Assembly (NCBI RefSeq): GCF_002837185.1
Contig: NZ_KZ478000.1
Location: 53,338-117,337, forward strand
DNA length: 64,000 nt
Source of the DNA: Pseudomonas fluorescens
GTDB lineage: Bacteria > Pseudomonadota > Gammaproteobacteria > Pseudomonadales > Pseudomonadaceae
Direction: 5' to 3'
Of this stretch, positions 1 to 9,991 are shown in pieces (positions within the stretch are counted from its first letter, which is position 1; each line of letters begins with the position of its first letter). The notes beneath the pieces were generated by a model that saw nothing but the letters and a program-made list of their open reading frames with translations, had not been told where the DNA came from and did not search any database. The position numbers and the translations under genes are program-made.

Positions 1-31
1 CGATCACGGCGATTTCAAAGGTCTGGGTCAT
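1..31 (-). CDS. Start of a second aspartate-semialdehyde dehydrogenase-like gene (partial)
   Basis: Only the first ten codons are in the window, reading MTQTFEIAVI, the beginning of a Rossmann-fold NADP-binding strand. GAGGC about 7 bases upstream favours the ATG at 31 over an in-frame ATG at 49. In Pseudomonas a second asd/usg-like gene usually follows asd and precedes fimV, so the identity rests on position plus ten residues. The rest lies outside the window. Confidence 0.6.
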   Translation of the reverse strand, partial: MTQTFEIAVI

Positions 32-128
32 GGGGCTTGCCTCGGGCATTGCGGGGGAGCGGCACTTTACCGGGTGACAGGGGGTGAGGCAATTGGCCTG
101 GGGGGCTTGTGGAGTGGCTGATGGCCCA

Positions 129-200
129 ATCGGGGGCAAGCCCCCTCCCACAGGGTGATGTGTGAACGCATTCAAATGTGGGAGGGGGCTTGCCCCCGAT
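129..200. repeat. REPIN (two inverted GTGGGAGGGGGCTTGC-type REPs)
   Basis: Two copies of the REP core face each other, ATCGGGGGCAAGCCCCCTCC on the left and its reverse complement on the right, separated by about 23 bases containing GTGTGAACGCATTCAA. The core matches the group I REP family known from P. fluorescens SBW25, which RAYT transposases mobilise in trans. It lies in the asd to asd-like gap. Confidence 0.9.
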
Positions 201-216
201 TAGGCCCTGGCAGGCA

Positions 217-252
217 ACAAAAAACCCGCGCCTGTCACCAGAGCGCGGGTTT
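217..252 (-). terminator. Rho-independent terminator after asd
   Basis: Perfect 10-bp inverted repeat AAACCCGCGC / GCGCGGGTTT with a 12-base loop. Read on the minus strand it is followed by a run of T. It sits 18 bases after the asd stop codon and should end the leuC-asd transcript. Confidence 0.85.
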
Positions 253-269
253 CCCGGTACAAGCAGCGA

Positions 270-1382
270 TCAACGCTCGAGCAAAATCCGCAGCATGCGA
301 CGCAACGGCTCGGCCGCGCCCCACAGCAACTGGTCGCCAACGGTAAACGCGCCGAGGAACTGGCTGCCCATGTTCAGCTTGCGCAGACGGCCCACCGGTA
401 CATTCAGGGTGCCGGTGACCTTGGTCGGGCTCAGCTCCTGCATGCTGATATCGCGGTTGTTCGGCACCAGCTTGACCCAGGGGTTGTGCTGGCTGATCAA
501 CCCTTCGATATCGGCGATCGGCACGTCTTTGTTCAGCTTGATGGTCAGCGCCTGGCTGTGGCAGCGCATGGCGCCGATGCGCACGCAGATGCCATCCACC
601 GGGATCGGGTTCTTGAAGCGACCGAGGATCTTGTTGGTCTCGGCCTGGGCCTTCCACTCTTCGCGGCTCTGGCCGTTCGGCAGTTCCTTGTCGATCCACG
701 GGATCAGGCTACCGGCCAATGGCACGCCGAAGTTTTCGGTCGGATAAGCTTCGCTGCGCATGGCGTCGGCCACGCGGCGGTCAATATCCAGGATCGCGCT
801 GGCCGGGTCGGCCAGTTGATCGGCAACCGCAGCGTGGGTCGCGCCCATCTGTTTGATCAGTTCACGCATGTTCTGCGCGCCGGCACCGGAGGCCGCCTGA
901 TAGGTCATGGCGCTCATCCACTCGATCAGACCGGCCTCGAACAAGCCACCCAGGCCCATCAGCATCAGACTGACGGTGCAGTTGCCGCCCACATAATTGC
1001 GGGTGCCGGCGTCCAGCTGCTGGTCGATGACCTTGCGGTTGACCGGGTCGAGGATGATCACCGCATCGTCCTGCATGCGCAGGCTCGACGCGGCGTCGAT
1101 CCAGTAGCCCTGCCAGCCGGCTTCGCGCAGCTTGGGGAAGACTTCGCTGGTGTAGTCGCCACCCTGGCAGGTCAGAATCACATCGAGGGTCTTGAGCTCT
1201 TCAATGCTGTAGGCATCCTTGAGCGGCGCAATATCCTTGCCCACGGACGGCCCTTGGCCACCTACGTTCGAAGTGGTGAAAAACACCGGCTCGATAAGAT
1301 CGAAATCCTGCTCTTCCAGCATCCGCTGCATGAGCACGGAACCGACCATGCCGCGCCAACCGATCAGACCTACACGTTTCAT
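270..1382 (-). CDS. asd: Aspartate-semialdehyde dehydrogenase
   Basis: Catalyses NADPH-dependent reduction of L-aspartyl-4-phosphate to aspartate semialdehyde, the branch point to lysine/diaminopimelate, threonine and methionine; cytoplasmic. The 370-residue product has the family's usual length for gamma-proteobacteria. It starts MKRVGLIGWRGMVGSVL, a dinucleotide-binding loop, and carries the active-site cysteine in VGGNCTVSLM at about residue 135. It is the last complete gene of the leuC-leuD-methyltransferase-leuB-asd series, 64 bases after leuB, and has a strong terminator behind it. Linkage of leuB and asd is standard in Pseudomonas. Confidence 0.97.
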   Translation of the reverse strand: MKRVGLIGWRGMVGSVLMQRMLEEQDFDLIEPVFFTTSNVGGQGPSVGKDIAPLKDAYSIEELKTLDVILTCQGGDYTSEVFPKLREAGWQGYWIDAASSLRMQDDAVIILDPVNRKVIDQQLDAGTRNYVGGNCTVSLMLMGLGGLFEAGLIEWMSAMTYQAASGAGAQNMRELIKQMGATHAAVADQLADPASAILDIDRRVADAMRSEAYPTENFGVPLAGSLIPWIDKELPNGQSREEWKAQAETNKILGRFKNPIPVDGICVRIGAMRCHSQALTIKLNKDVPIADIEGLISQHNPWVKLVPNNRDISMQELSPTKVTGTLNVPVGRLRKLNMGSQFLGAFTVGDQLLWGAAEPLRRMLRILLER

Positions 1383-1446
1383 CGCAACTACACCTTGTTA
1401 AAAAGTGGGCCGCCTTGCAGCAACAACTGCAAGCGGGCCCGAGAGA

Positions 1447-2529
<1,083 letters not shown>

Positions 2530-2582
2530 GGGTTCCTCATTTCATCGAGCGACCTGCTCGTGGGCAGGTCGGGAAAAATCAA

Positions 2583-3347
2583 TCAGCGCTCGGCCCACAC
2601 CACCAGCACGTCAGTGCTGAAGGTGCCGTCGGCTTGAATCTCGTAATAATCGCGCACTTCCTGGCCCATTGCCTGTTGCAGCTGCAGGATGGCTGCGCGC
2701 AAAGCCTGCGGGGTACGCATGCGTTCAACCCACGACGTGTATTCCAGGCGCAGGCGCTGGCGGCTGCTGTTGCGCACATGCAAGCCGGCTTCGCTGAGCT
2801 GGCGCATCCACTCGGCGGCGGAGTAATCACGCACATGGCTGGTGTCGCGCAGCACTTCGACGGTTTGCAGGTAAGTGTCCAGCAACGGGCTGCCCGGTGA
2901 CAACACGTCCACGAAGGCCGCCACGCCGCCCGGCTTGAGCACTCGCCGCACTTCGCGCAGGGCCAGGCCGAGGTCGCTCCAGTGGTGGGCCGAATAACGG
3001 CTGAACACGAAGTCGAACTCGCCATCGGCGAACGGCAGGCGTTCAGCGGCGCCGTTCACGGTGCTGATATTGGTGAAACCGCGATCTTGCGCAGCGGCGG
3101 CCACCACGTCGAGCATTGGCTGGGACAGGTCGTAGGCCACCACCTCTTTCACCAACGGCGCGACATGGAAACTGACATGACCGGCACCGCAACCCAGGTC
3201 CAGCAGTCGTGCACTGCCCTGCCCGGCCAGTTCGGCCTGGAGCAGCGCGAATTCGGTGCCCTGGGCGTGAACGGCGCTGCTCAGGTAGGCGGCGGCTTGT
3301 TCGCCGAATTGTTTTTGCACGACTTGGGTGTGGGCGGTGGTGGTCAT
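2583..3347 (-). CDS. Class I SAM-dependent methyltransferase
   Basis: 254 residues with a UbiE/BioC-like Rossmann methyltransferase fold. The SAM-binding motif I is LLDLGCGAGHVSFHVA at about residues 48-63, followed by the acidic loop VVAYDLSQPML and the motif FDFVFSRYSAHHW. The substrate cannot be told. I chose the ATG that gives MTTTAHTQ; an upstream in-frame TTG would run into the REPIN. It sits between leuD and leuB. A methyltransferase at this position recurs in Pseudomonas, but nothing in leucine synthesis needs one. Confidence 0.85.
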   Translation of the reverse strand: MTTTAHTQVVQKQFGEQAAAYLSSAVHAQGTEFALLQAELAGQGSARLLDLGCGAGHVSFHVAPLVKEVVAYDLSQPMLDVVAAAAQDRGFTNISTVNGAAERLPFADGEFDFVFSRYSAHHWSDLGLALREVRRVLKPGGVAAFVDVLSPGSPLLDTYLQTVEVLRDTSHVRDYSAAEWMRQLSEAGLHVRNSSRQRLRLEYTSWVERMRTPQALRAAILQLQQAMGQEVRDYYEIQADGTFSTDVLVVWAER

Positions 3348-3387
3348 GGGGGCTTTCCCTGGATTTTGTGTTGTTAACACCGGCCTC

Positions 3388-3459
3388 ATCGGGGGCAAGC
3401 CCCCTCCCACCTTTTGATCTGTGAATACATTCAAATGTGGGAGGGGGCTTGCCCCCGAT
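3388..3459. repeat. REPIN (inverted REP doublet)
   Basis: Same family as the element at 129-200, with a similar spacer (GTGAATACATTCAAATG). It lies between leuD and the methyltransferase gene inside the presumed operon, where the paired REPs could form a long hairpin in the mRNA. Confidence 0.9.
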
Positions 3460-3478
3460 AGCGACGGTCCTGCCTACC

Positions 3479-4120
3479 TCAATCGCGAAACAACCACGGC
3501 TGGCTCGCCCGGTGCTTGCGCTCAAACGCCGCAATCGCATCGCCGTCCTGCAAGGTCAGGCCGATATCGTCCAGGCCATTGATCAAGCAATGCTTGCGAA
3601 AGGCGTCCACTTCGAAGTGGTACACCTTGCCATCCGGACGGGTCACGGTCTGTGCGGCCAGGTCCACCGTCAACTGGTAGCCCACATTGGCCTCCACTTG
3701 CTGGAACAGCTCATCCACTTCGGCGTCGCTCAGGATGATCGGCAACAAGCCATTCTTGAAGCTGTTGTTGAAGAAGATGTCCGCATAGCTCGGCGCGATA
3801 ATGCTGCGAAAGCCATATTCTTCCAGGGCCCACGGCGCGTGTTCACGGCTGGAGCCGCAACCGAAGTTTTCCCGGGCCAGCAGCACACTGGCGCCCTGGT
3901 AACGCTCGGCGTTGAGCACGAAGTCCTTGTTCAGCGGGCGCTTGGAGTTGTCCTGGTAGGCATACCCCACGTCCAGGTAGCGCCATTCGTCGAACAGGTT
4001 GGGGCCGAAACCGGTGCGCTTGATCGACTTCAGGAACTGCTTGGGGATGATCTGGTCGGTGTCCACGTTGGCACGGTCCAACGGCGCGACTAAACCTGTG
4101 TGTTGTGTAAAAGCACGCAT
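3479..4120 (-). CDS. leuD: 3-isopropylmalate dehydratase small subunit
   Basis: Small (swivel) subunit of isopropylmalate isomerase, which with LeuC converts 2-isopropylmalate to 3-isopropylmalate. The product has 213 residues, normal for the proteobacterial form. It starts MRAFTQHTGLVAPLDRANVDTDQIIPKQFL-like (first 20: MRAFTQHTGLVAPLDRANVD) and has the substrate-loop motif NFGCGSSREHAPWAL at about residues 77-91. Only 10 bases separate it from the leuC stop codon, so it is co-transcribed with leuC. Confidence 0.97.
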   Translation of the reverse strand: MRAFTQHTGLVAPLDRANVDTDQIIPKQFLKSIKRTGFGPNLFDEWRYLDVGYAYQDNSKRPLNKDFVLNAERYQGASVLLARENFGCGSSREHAPWALEEYGFRSIIAPSYADIFFNNSFKNGLLPIILSDAEVDELFQQVEANVGYQLTVDLAAQTVTRPDGKVYHFEVDAFRKHCLINGLDDIGLTLQDGDAIAAFERKHRASQPWLFRD

Positions 4121-4130
4121 CGGGTATTCC

Positions 4131-5549
4131 TCAGATCAATTCGCGAACGTCGATGAAACGACCGTTGACGGCGGCGGCGGCGGCCATGGCCGGGCTGACC
4201 AGGTGGGTACGCCCACCGGCGCCCTGGCGACCTTCGAAGTTACGGTTGGAGGTCGATGCGCAATGCTCGCCCGACTCCAGGCGGTCAGGGTTCATCGCCA
4301 GGCACATGGAACAGCCCGGCTCACGCCATTCGAAACCGGCTTCGAGGAAGATCTTGTCCAGGCCTTCCGCTTCGGCTTGCGCCTTGACCAGGCCCGAACC
4401 CGGCACGACGATGGCTTGTTTAATGGTCGACGCAACCTTGCGGCCCTTGGCGATCACTGCTGCGGCGCGCAGGTCTTCGATCCGCGAGTTGGTGCAGGAA
4501 CCGATGAACACGCGATCCAACTGGATGTCGGTGATCGCCTGATTGGCTTTCAAGCCCATGTACTTCAGGGCGCGCTCAATGGAACCGCGCTTGACCAGGT
4601 CGGCTTCCTGGGCCGGGTCCGGCACCTTCTGGTCGACGGCCAAGACCATTTCCGGCGACGTGCCCCAACTGACTTGCGGCTTGATCTGGGCAGCGTCGAG
4701 TTCGACCACGGTGTCGAACACCGCGTCGGCGTCGGACACCAGGTCTTTCCAGGCTTCGACGGCGGCATCCCAATCAGCGCCCTGCGGAGCGAATGGACGG
4801 CCCTTGACGTACTCGACGGTCTTTTCGTCCGCCGCCACCATACCGACGCGGGCACCGGCTTCGATGGACATGTTGCAGATGGTCATGCGGCCTTCGATGG
4901 ACAGGTCGCGAATGGCGCTGCCGGCGAATTCGATGGCATGGCCGTTACCGCCGGCGGTGCCGATCTTGCCGATCACCGCGAGCACGATGTCCTTGGCGGT
5001 CACGCCAAACGGCAAGGTGCCTTCGACGCGAACCAGCATGTTTTTCATCTTCTTGGCGACCAGGCACTGGGTGGCGAACACATGCTCCACCTCGGAGGTG
5101 CCGATGCCATGGGCCAGGGCACCGAACGCACCGTGGGTGGAGGTGTGGGAGTCACCGCAGACCACGGTCATGCCCGGCAGGGTCGCGCCCTGCTCCGGGC
5201 CGATCACGTGGACGATGCCTTGACGCACGTCATTCATCTTGAATTCGGTGATGCCATATTCATCGCAGTAGTCGTCAAGCGTCTGCACCTGCAAACGCGA
5301 CACCTGGTCGGTAATGGCTTCGATGCCGCCTTTGCGCTCCGGGGTGGTTGGCACGTTGTGGTCCGGGGTGGCGATGATGGAGTCGACGCGCCAAGGCTTG
5401 CGCCCGGCCAGCCGCAGGCCTTCGAACGCTTGGGGCGAGGTCACTTCATGGATGATGTGACGGTCGATGTAGATCAGCGACGACCCATCATCGCGCCGTT
5501 TCACTTCATGGGAATCCCAAAGCTTGTCGTAAAGCGTTTTGCCGGCCAT
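4131..5549 (-). CDS. leuC: 3-isopropylmalate dehydratase large subunit
   Basis: Large subunit of isopropylmalate isomerase, carrying the [4Fe-4S] cluster. The 472-residue protein has the aconitase-family cluster ligands: one cysteine in GSCTNSRIEDLRAA and two in GCSMCLAMNPD. The start MAGKTLYDKLWDSHEV matches the family. It is the first gene of the minus-strand leucine block and is divergent from a LysR regulator across 139 bases, which suggests that regulator controls it. Confidence 0.98.
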   Translation of the reverse strand: MAGKTLYDKLWDSHEVKRRDDGSSLIYIDRHIIHEVTSPQAFEGLRLAGRKPWRVDSIIATPDHNVPTTPERKGGIEAITDQVSRLQVQTLDDYCDEYGITEFKMNDVRQGIVHVIGPEQGATLPGMTVVCGDSHTSTHGAFGALAHGIGTSEVEHVFATQCLVAKKMKNMLVRVEGTLPFGVTAKDIVLAVIGKIGTAGGNGHAIEFAGSAIRDLSIEGRMTICNMSIEAGARVGMVAADEKTVEYVKGRPFAPQGADWDAAVEAWKDLVSDADAVFDTVVELDAAQIKPQVSWGTSPEMVLAVDQKVPDPAQEADLVKRGSIERALKYMGLKANQAITDIQLDRVFIGSCTNSRIEDLRAAAVIAKGRKVASTIKQAIVVPGSGLVKAQAEAEGLDKIFLEAGFEWREPGCSMCLAMNPDRLESGEHCASTSNRNFEGRQGAGGRTHLVSPAMAAAAAVNGRFIDVRELI

Positions 5550-5688
5550 CAGTCGGTCCTCATCAGCGGTGTTTCTATGCGCCGGGCTTTCAATAACCCT
5601 TTGGCTTGTGAGGCTGATGGTATGGCGCTACATTAAATAACTCAAATTCATATTTTTTATGCTTTGGATTACCAACTGGAATAGCACC
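5550..5688. promoter_or_regulatory. Divergent promoter region between leuC and the LysR gene
   Basis: 139 bases between the divergent starts, clearly AT-rich around 5628-5670 (ATTAAATAACTCAAATTCAT followed by a T-run). This is the expected place for both promoters and a LysR-type operator. No single operator can be assigned with confidence, and there is no T-box or leucine-codon attenuator. Confidence 0.45.
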
Positions 5689-6579
5689 ATGGACCTGGCC
5701 AACCTCAACGCCTTTATCGCCATCGCCGAAACCGGCAGCTTCTCCGGCGCCGGTGAACGCCTGCACCTGACTCAACCCGCCATCAGCAAACGCATTGCCG
5801 GCCTGGAGCAACAATTGAAGGTGCGCCTGTTCGATCGCCTGGGTCGTGAAGTGGGCCTGACCGAAGCCGGGCGGGCCTTGCTGCCGCGTGCTTATCAGAT
5901 TCTGAATGTGCTGGACGACACCCGTCGCGCCTTGACCAACCTGACCGGAGAAGTCAGCGGGCGCCTCACGCTGGCTACCAGTCACCATATAGGCCTGCAT
6001 CGCCTGCCGCCGGTTTTGCGCACCTTCACTCGGCAATACCCGAGCGTGGCGCTGGATATTCAATTCCTCGATTCGGAAGTGGCCTACGAAGAAATCCTCC
6101 ACGGACGCGCCGAAGTGGCGGTCATCACCCTGGCGCCCGAGCCGCACAACCTGGTGCGCGCGACGTCCGTGTGGGACGACCCGCTGGATTTCGTGGTGGC
6201 CCCCGAACACAGCCTGATCAGCAACGGCTCGGTCAGCCTGGCCGATATCGCCGGGCACCCTGCGGTGTTTCCCGGCGGCAACACCTTTACCCACCATATT
6301 GTCAGCCGCCTGTTCGAGGCCCAGGGCCTGACGCCGAACATCGCGATGAGCACCAACTACCTGGAAACCATCAAGATGATGGTGTCCATCGGCCTGGCCT
6401 GGAGCGTGTTGCCACGCACCATGCTGGATGATCAGGTGGCAAGTATCGCGTTGCCGGGCATACAGCTGCGTCGCCAGCTAGGCTATATCGTGCACACCGA
6501 AAGGACGCTGTCGAACGCTGCGCGGGCTTTCATGAGCCTTCTGGATGCACAGGTCGATCCGCCAGGGATACCGGCATGA
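5689..6579 (+). CDS. LysR-family transcriptional regulator, divergent from leuC
   Basis: 296 residues. N-terminal winged helix-turn-helix typical of LysR proteins (MDLANLNAFIAIAETGSF, then AGERLHLTQPAISKRIAGLE) followed by a substrate-binding effector domain. The ATG at 5689 gives the canonical LysR start; upstream codons do not resemble the family. In Pseudomonas a LysR gene regularly sits divergent from leuC, so control of leuCD in response to a leucine-pathway metabolite is a reasonable inference, not shown here. Confidence 0.93.
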   Translation: MDLANLNAFIAIAETGSFSGAGERLHLTQPAISKRIAGLEQQLKVRLFDRLGREVGLTEAGRALLPRAYQILNVLDDTRRALTNLTGEVSGRLTLATSHHIGLHRLPPVLRTFTRQYPSVALDIQFLDSEVAYEEILHGRAEVAVITLAPEPHNLVRATSVWDDPLDFVVAPEHSLISNGSVSLADIAGHPAVFPGGNTFTHHIVSRLFEAQGLTPNIAMSTNYLETIKMMVSIGLAWSVLPRTMLDDQVASIALPGIQLRRQLGYIVHTERTLSNAARAFMSLLDAQVDPPGIPA

Positions 6580-6645
6580 CGTTGTGCGGCCTCGGGCTTC
6601 AAGCGAACCGCGCTGTCTTCCCATCGAGCCGAGGCCCTTTGAATA

Positions 6646-9600
6646 ATGCCCAACCCCGTTGATTCCGTGCCACCACTGCCCCGCATCTACGCCTTGGATC
6701 CCCAAGAGGCGGAACAACGCTGGGACAGCGCCCCGCAACTGCTGTCGGCACTCAATGCCGCGCGGCTGGGCGCATGGTGCTGGGAAATCGACACTGGGAA
6801 AATCAACTGGTCCCGAGGCACTCAGGCATTGTTTGGCTACGATCCGCGCCAGCCATTGCCCAATGACCTCAACTACCTCGACCTTTTGGCGCCGGAAGAC
6901 CGCGCCCACGTAGTCAGGGCATTTCATGCGGTGCTGGCCGGCGAACCGGTCGAACAGGCCATGCATCACCGCATCCAATGGCCCGATGGCAGCCTGCACT
7001 GGCTGGAAATCAACGGCAGCCTGGTGCCGGACAAAAACGGCAGGCGCCAAATGATCGGGGTGATCCGCGAGATCACTCACCAGCGCGAGCGGGAACACGC
7101 CCTCAGCCACTCTGAAAAACGCTTCGCCACGCTCTTCCACCTGTGCCCGAACATGGTGCTGCTGACGCGCCAGTCCGACGGCCTGATCAGCGAGGCCAAC
7201 CACCATTTCGAACTGCTGTTCGGCTGGCCGGTGGCGCAAGTCATTGGCCGTACGACGCTGGAGTTGGGCCTGTGGCGTCATCCGGAGCAACGCACGCACC
7301 TGGTCAAGGCGACCCAGCGCAAAGGTGAATCCATCACCATGGAAGTGCAGTTCTGTGCCAGCAACGGCCAGATCCACGATGGCACGCTCAGTGCGCAAAA
7401 GGTCGAACTGGACGGTGAGGCCTACCTGATCAGCACCTTCCTCGACACCACCGAGCGCAAAAACGCCGAGCAGGCGCTCAAGGACAGCCAGGAGCGCCTG
7501 GACCTGGCACTGGACTCGGCACAACTGGGCACCTGGGACTGGCACATCCCCACCGGCATGCTTTACGGCTCGGCCCGCGCCGCCCAGCTCCATGGCCTGC
7601 CGAGCGAACCGTTCCACGAGTCCTTCGATGCGTTTTTTGAAGGCATGTCCGATCAGGACCGCGAGGGCATGCGCCATGCCTACCGCAGCCTGCGCGAAGG
7701 CGCCGACGGCAACTACCAGTTGACCTACCGCGTACCCGCCGAGGACGGCAGCGTGCGCTACCTGGAAAGCCGCGCACGGCTGTATCGTGACGAATCCGGC
7801 AAGCCCCTGCGCATGGCCGGTACCTTGCTCGATATCACCGATCAGGTGGAACGCGAGCAGCGCCTGAGCGCGTCCGAAGAGAAATTCGCCAGCCTGTTCC
7901 AGGCCAGTCCCGACCCGATCTGCGTCACCTGCCTGGACAGTGGCGAGTTCATCGAGATCAACCCGGCGTTCACCCAGACGTTTGGCTGGACGGCCGCCGA
8001 AGTGATCGACAAAAGCGCCGAGCAGATCGGCCTGTGGGATGAATCGAGCAAGCGCCTGCAACGCATCCAGCGGGTGATTCGCGAACAGTCATTGAGCAAT
8101 GTGGCCATCGTGGTGCATGCCAGGAACGGCCAGAGCCTGACCTGCGTGATTTCCAGCCGCCTGATCAAGGTCAATGAGCAGCCGTGCATCGTCACGACCC
8201 TGCGCGATATCACCCAGCAGCAACGTTCGGAGGCGGCGCTCAAGGCCAGCGAAGAGAAGTTCGCCAAAGCCTTCCATTCCAGCCCCGACGCCATTTCGAT
8301 CACCGAGCGCGACACGGGTCGATATGTGGAGGTCAATGATGGGTTTTGTCGCCTGACCGGCTATCGCGCCGAAGAAGCCATCGGCCTCACCCTGTACCAG
8401 ATTGGCATCTGGGCCGATGAAAACCAGCGCACCGCGCTGCTGGCCGAACTGCAGATCAAGGGGCGCATCCATCACCTTGAAATGCTTTGGCACAACAAGC
8501 GTGGCGAGGTGCTGGCAGTGGAGGTGTCGGTCGAACCGATTACCTTGAATGAAACGCCGTGCCTGCTACTGACCGCACGGGACGTGAGCCTGCTGAAAAG
8601 CGCCCAGGCACAGATCCGCCACCTGGCCTATCACGACCCGCTGACCAACCTGCCCAACCGCGCGCTGCTGATGGACCGCCTGAGCCAGCAGATCGCCCTG
8701 CTCAAGCGCCACAACCTGCGCGGCGCGCTGCTGTTCCTCGACCTCGACCACTTCAAGCACATCAACGACTCCCTCGGTCACCCGGTGGGCGATACCGTGT
8801 TGAAAATCGTCACCGCCCGCCTGGAAGCCAGTGTGCGCATGGAGGATACGGTGGCGCGCCTGGGCGGTGACGAGTTCGTGGTCCTGCTCAGCGGCCTGGA
8901 GGGCTCACGCACGCAAGTCAGCAGCCAGGTACAGGCGCTGGCCGATACCCTGCGCGAATTGCTCTCCGAACCGATGTTCCTCGACGGCCACCGTCTGCAG
9001 GTGACGCCAAGCATCGGCGTGGCGCTGATCCCCGACCATGGCACCACCCCCGCCGACCTGCTCAAACGCGCCGACATCGCCCTGTACCGCGCCAAGGATT
9101 CGGGGCGCAACACCACCCAAATGTTTCACAACAGCATGCAAAAAACCGCCAGCGAGCGCCTGCGCATGGAAACCGACCTGCGTCTGGCCCTGTCGCGCGG
9201 TGAATTCAGCGTGCACTACCAGCCCCAGGTGGATGCGCGCGGCAATAGGATCGTCGGCGCCGAGGCCCTGGTGCGCTGGCAGCACCCGCAACTGGGGGCG
9301 CAGTCGCCGGCGGAATTCATCAAGGTGCTGGAGGACAGCGGCTTGATCCTCGAGGTGGGTACCTGGATTCTTGACGAAGCATGCAGCGCATTGGCGCGGT
9401 TGATTGCCGAGGGCCTGGTGGACCCGTTGAATTTCAGCCTGTGCGTGAATATCAGCCCGCGGCAGTTTCGCCAGAACGACTTTGTGGAGCGGGTCGAGCG
9501 CAGCCTCACGCAACACCACCTGCCCTACAGTTTGCTGAAGCTGGAAATCACTGAAGGCATCGTGATCCAGAATCTGGACGACACGGTAATGAAGATGCGT

Positions 9601-9924
9601 CGCCTGAAAAAACTTGGCGTGAGCTTTGCGATGGATGATTTTGGCACCGGTTACTCATCCCTGACCTACCTCAAGCGTTTGCCGGTGGATGGGCTGAAAA
9701 TCGACCAGTCGTTTGTGCGTGACGCGACTCACGATCCCAATGACGCTGAAATCATCCGTGCCATTGTTGCCATGGCCCGCAGCTTGAATCTGGAAGTAAT
9801 TGCCGAAGGCGTGGAAACCGTGGAACAACTGGCCTTCCTGCAGAAGCTCGGCTGTCATTTGTATCAGGGGTACTTGCATAGCCGGCCATTGCCGATAGAG
9901 GGGTTCAGGCAGTTACTGGAATAG
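6646..9924 (+). CDS. Five-PAS GGDEF-EAL protein (c-di-GMP turnover)
   Basis: 1092 residues. No membrane segment is visible, so it is probably cytosolic. Five PAS-type sensor domains lie at about 36-148, 160-275, 285-405, 415-530 and 540-655, each ending in a DIT/DTT-like motif. They are followed by a GGDEF domain at about 665-825 and an EAL domain at about 838-1085. The GGDEF signature is intact (RLGGDEFVVLL, about 740-744) and is preceded five residues earlier by RMED, which fits the product-inhibition I-site RxxD. The EAL signature (AEALVRW, about 873) and loop DDFGTGYSSL are also intact, so both diguanylate cyclase and phosphodiesterase activities are possible. The ligand of the PAS domains is unknown. 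It stands alone, 66 bases after the LysR gene. Confidence 0.95.
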   Translation: MPNPVDSVPPLPRIYALDPQEAEQRWDSAPQLLSALNAARLGAWCWEIDTGKINWSRGTQALFGYDPRQPLPNDLNYLDLLAPEDRAHVVRAFHAVLAGEPVEQAMHHRIQWPDGSLHWLEINGSLVPDKNGRRQMIGVIREITHQREREHALSHSEKRFATLFHLCPNMVLLTRQSDGLISEANHHFELLFGWPVAQVIGRTTLELGLWRHPEQRTHLVKATQRKGESITMEVQFCASNGQIHDGTLSAQKVELDGEAYLISTFLDTTERKNAEQALKDSQERLDLALDSAQLGTWDWHIPTGMLYGSARAAQLHGLPSEPFHESFDAFFEGMSDQDREGMRHAYRSLREGADGNYQLTYRVPAEDGSVRYLESRARLYRDESGKPLRMAGTLLDITDQVEREQRLSASEEKFASLFQASPDPICVTCLDSGEFIEINPAFTQTFGWTAAEVIDKSAEQIGLWDESSKRLQRIQRVIREQSLSNVAIVVHARNGQSLTCVISSRLIKVNEQPCIVTTLRDITQQQRSEAALKASEEKFAKAFHSSPDAISITERDTGRYVEVNDGFCRLTGYRAEEAIGLTLYQIGIWADENQRTALLAELQIKGRIHHLEMLWHNKRGEVLAVEVSVEPITLNETPCLLLTARDVSLLKSAQAQIRHLAYHDPLTNLPNRALLMDRLSQQIALLKRHNLRGALLFLDLDHFKHINDSLGHPVGDTVLKIVTARLEASVRMEDTVARLGGDEFVVLLSGLEGSRTQVSSQVQALADTLRELLSEPMFLDGHRLQVTPSIGVALIPDHGTTPADLLKRADIALYRAKDSGRNTTQMFHNSMQKTASERLRMETDLRLALSRGEFSVHYQPQVDARGNRIVGAEALVRWQHPQLGAQSPAEFIKVLEDSGLILEVGTWILDEACSALARLIAEGLVDPLNFSLCVNISPRQFRQNDFVERVERSLTQHHLPYSLLKLEITEGIVIQNLDDTVMKMRRLKKLGVSFAMDDFGTGYSSLTYLKRLPVDGLKIDQSFVRDATHDPNDAEIIRAIVAMARSLNLEVIAEGVETVEQLAFLQKLGCHLYQGYLHSRPLPIEGFRQLLE

Positions 9925-9991
9925 GCATTTTCTGAAATGCAGCATTGCAACAAAATGCACCCTGGGTTATCCCTGCCCAGGTGCACCATGG

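Noticed and set aside
3999..5636. Very long plus-strand open frame of 545 codons opposite leuC
   Set aside because: It is the complement of leuC and leuD; the predicted protein is rich in His/Gly/Arg/Asp as in antisense GC-rich frames and matches no family.
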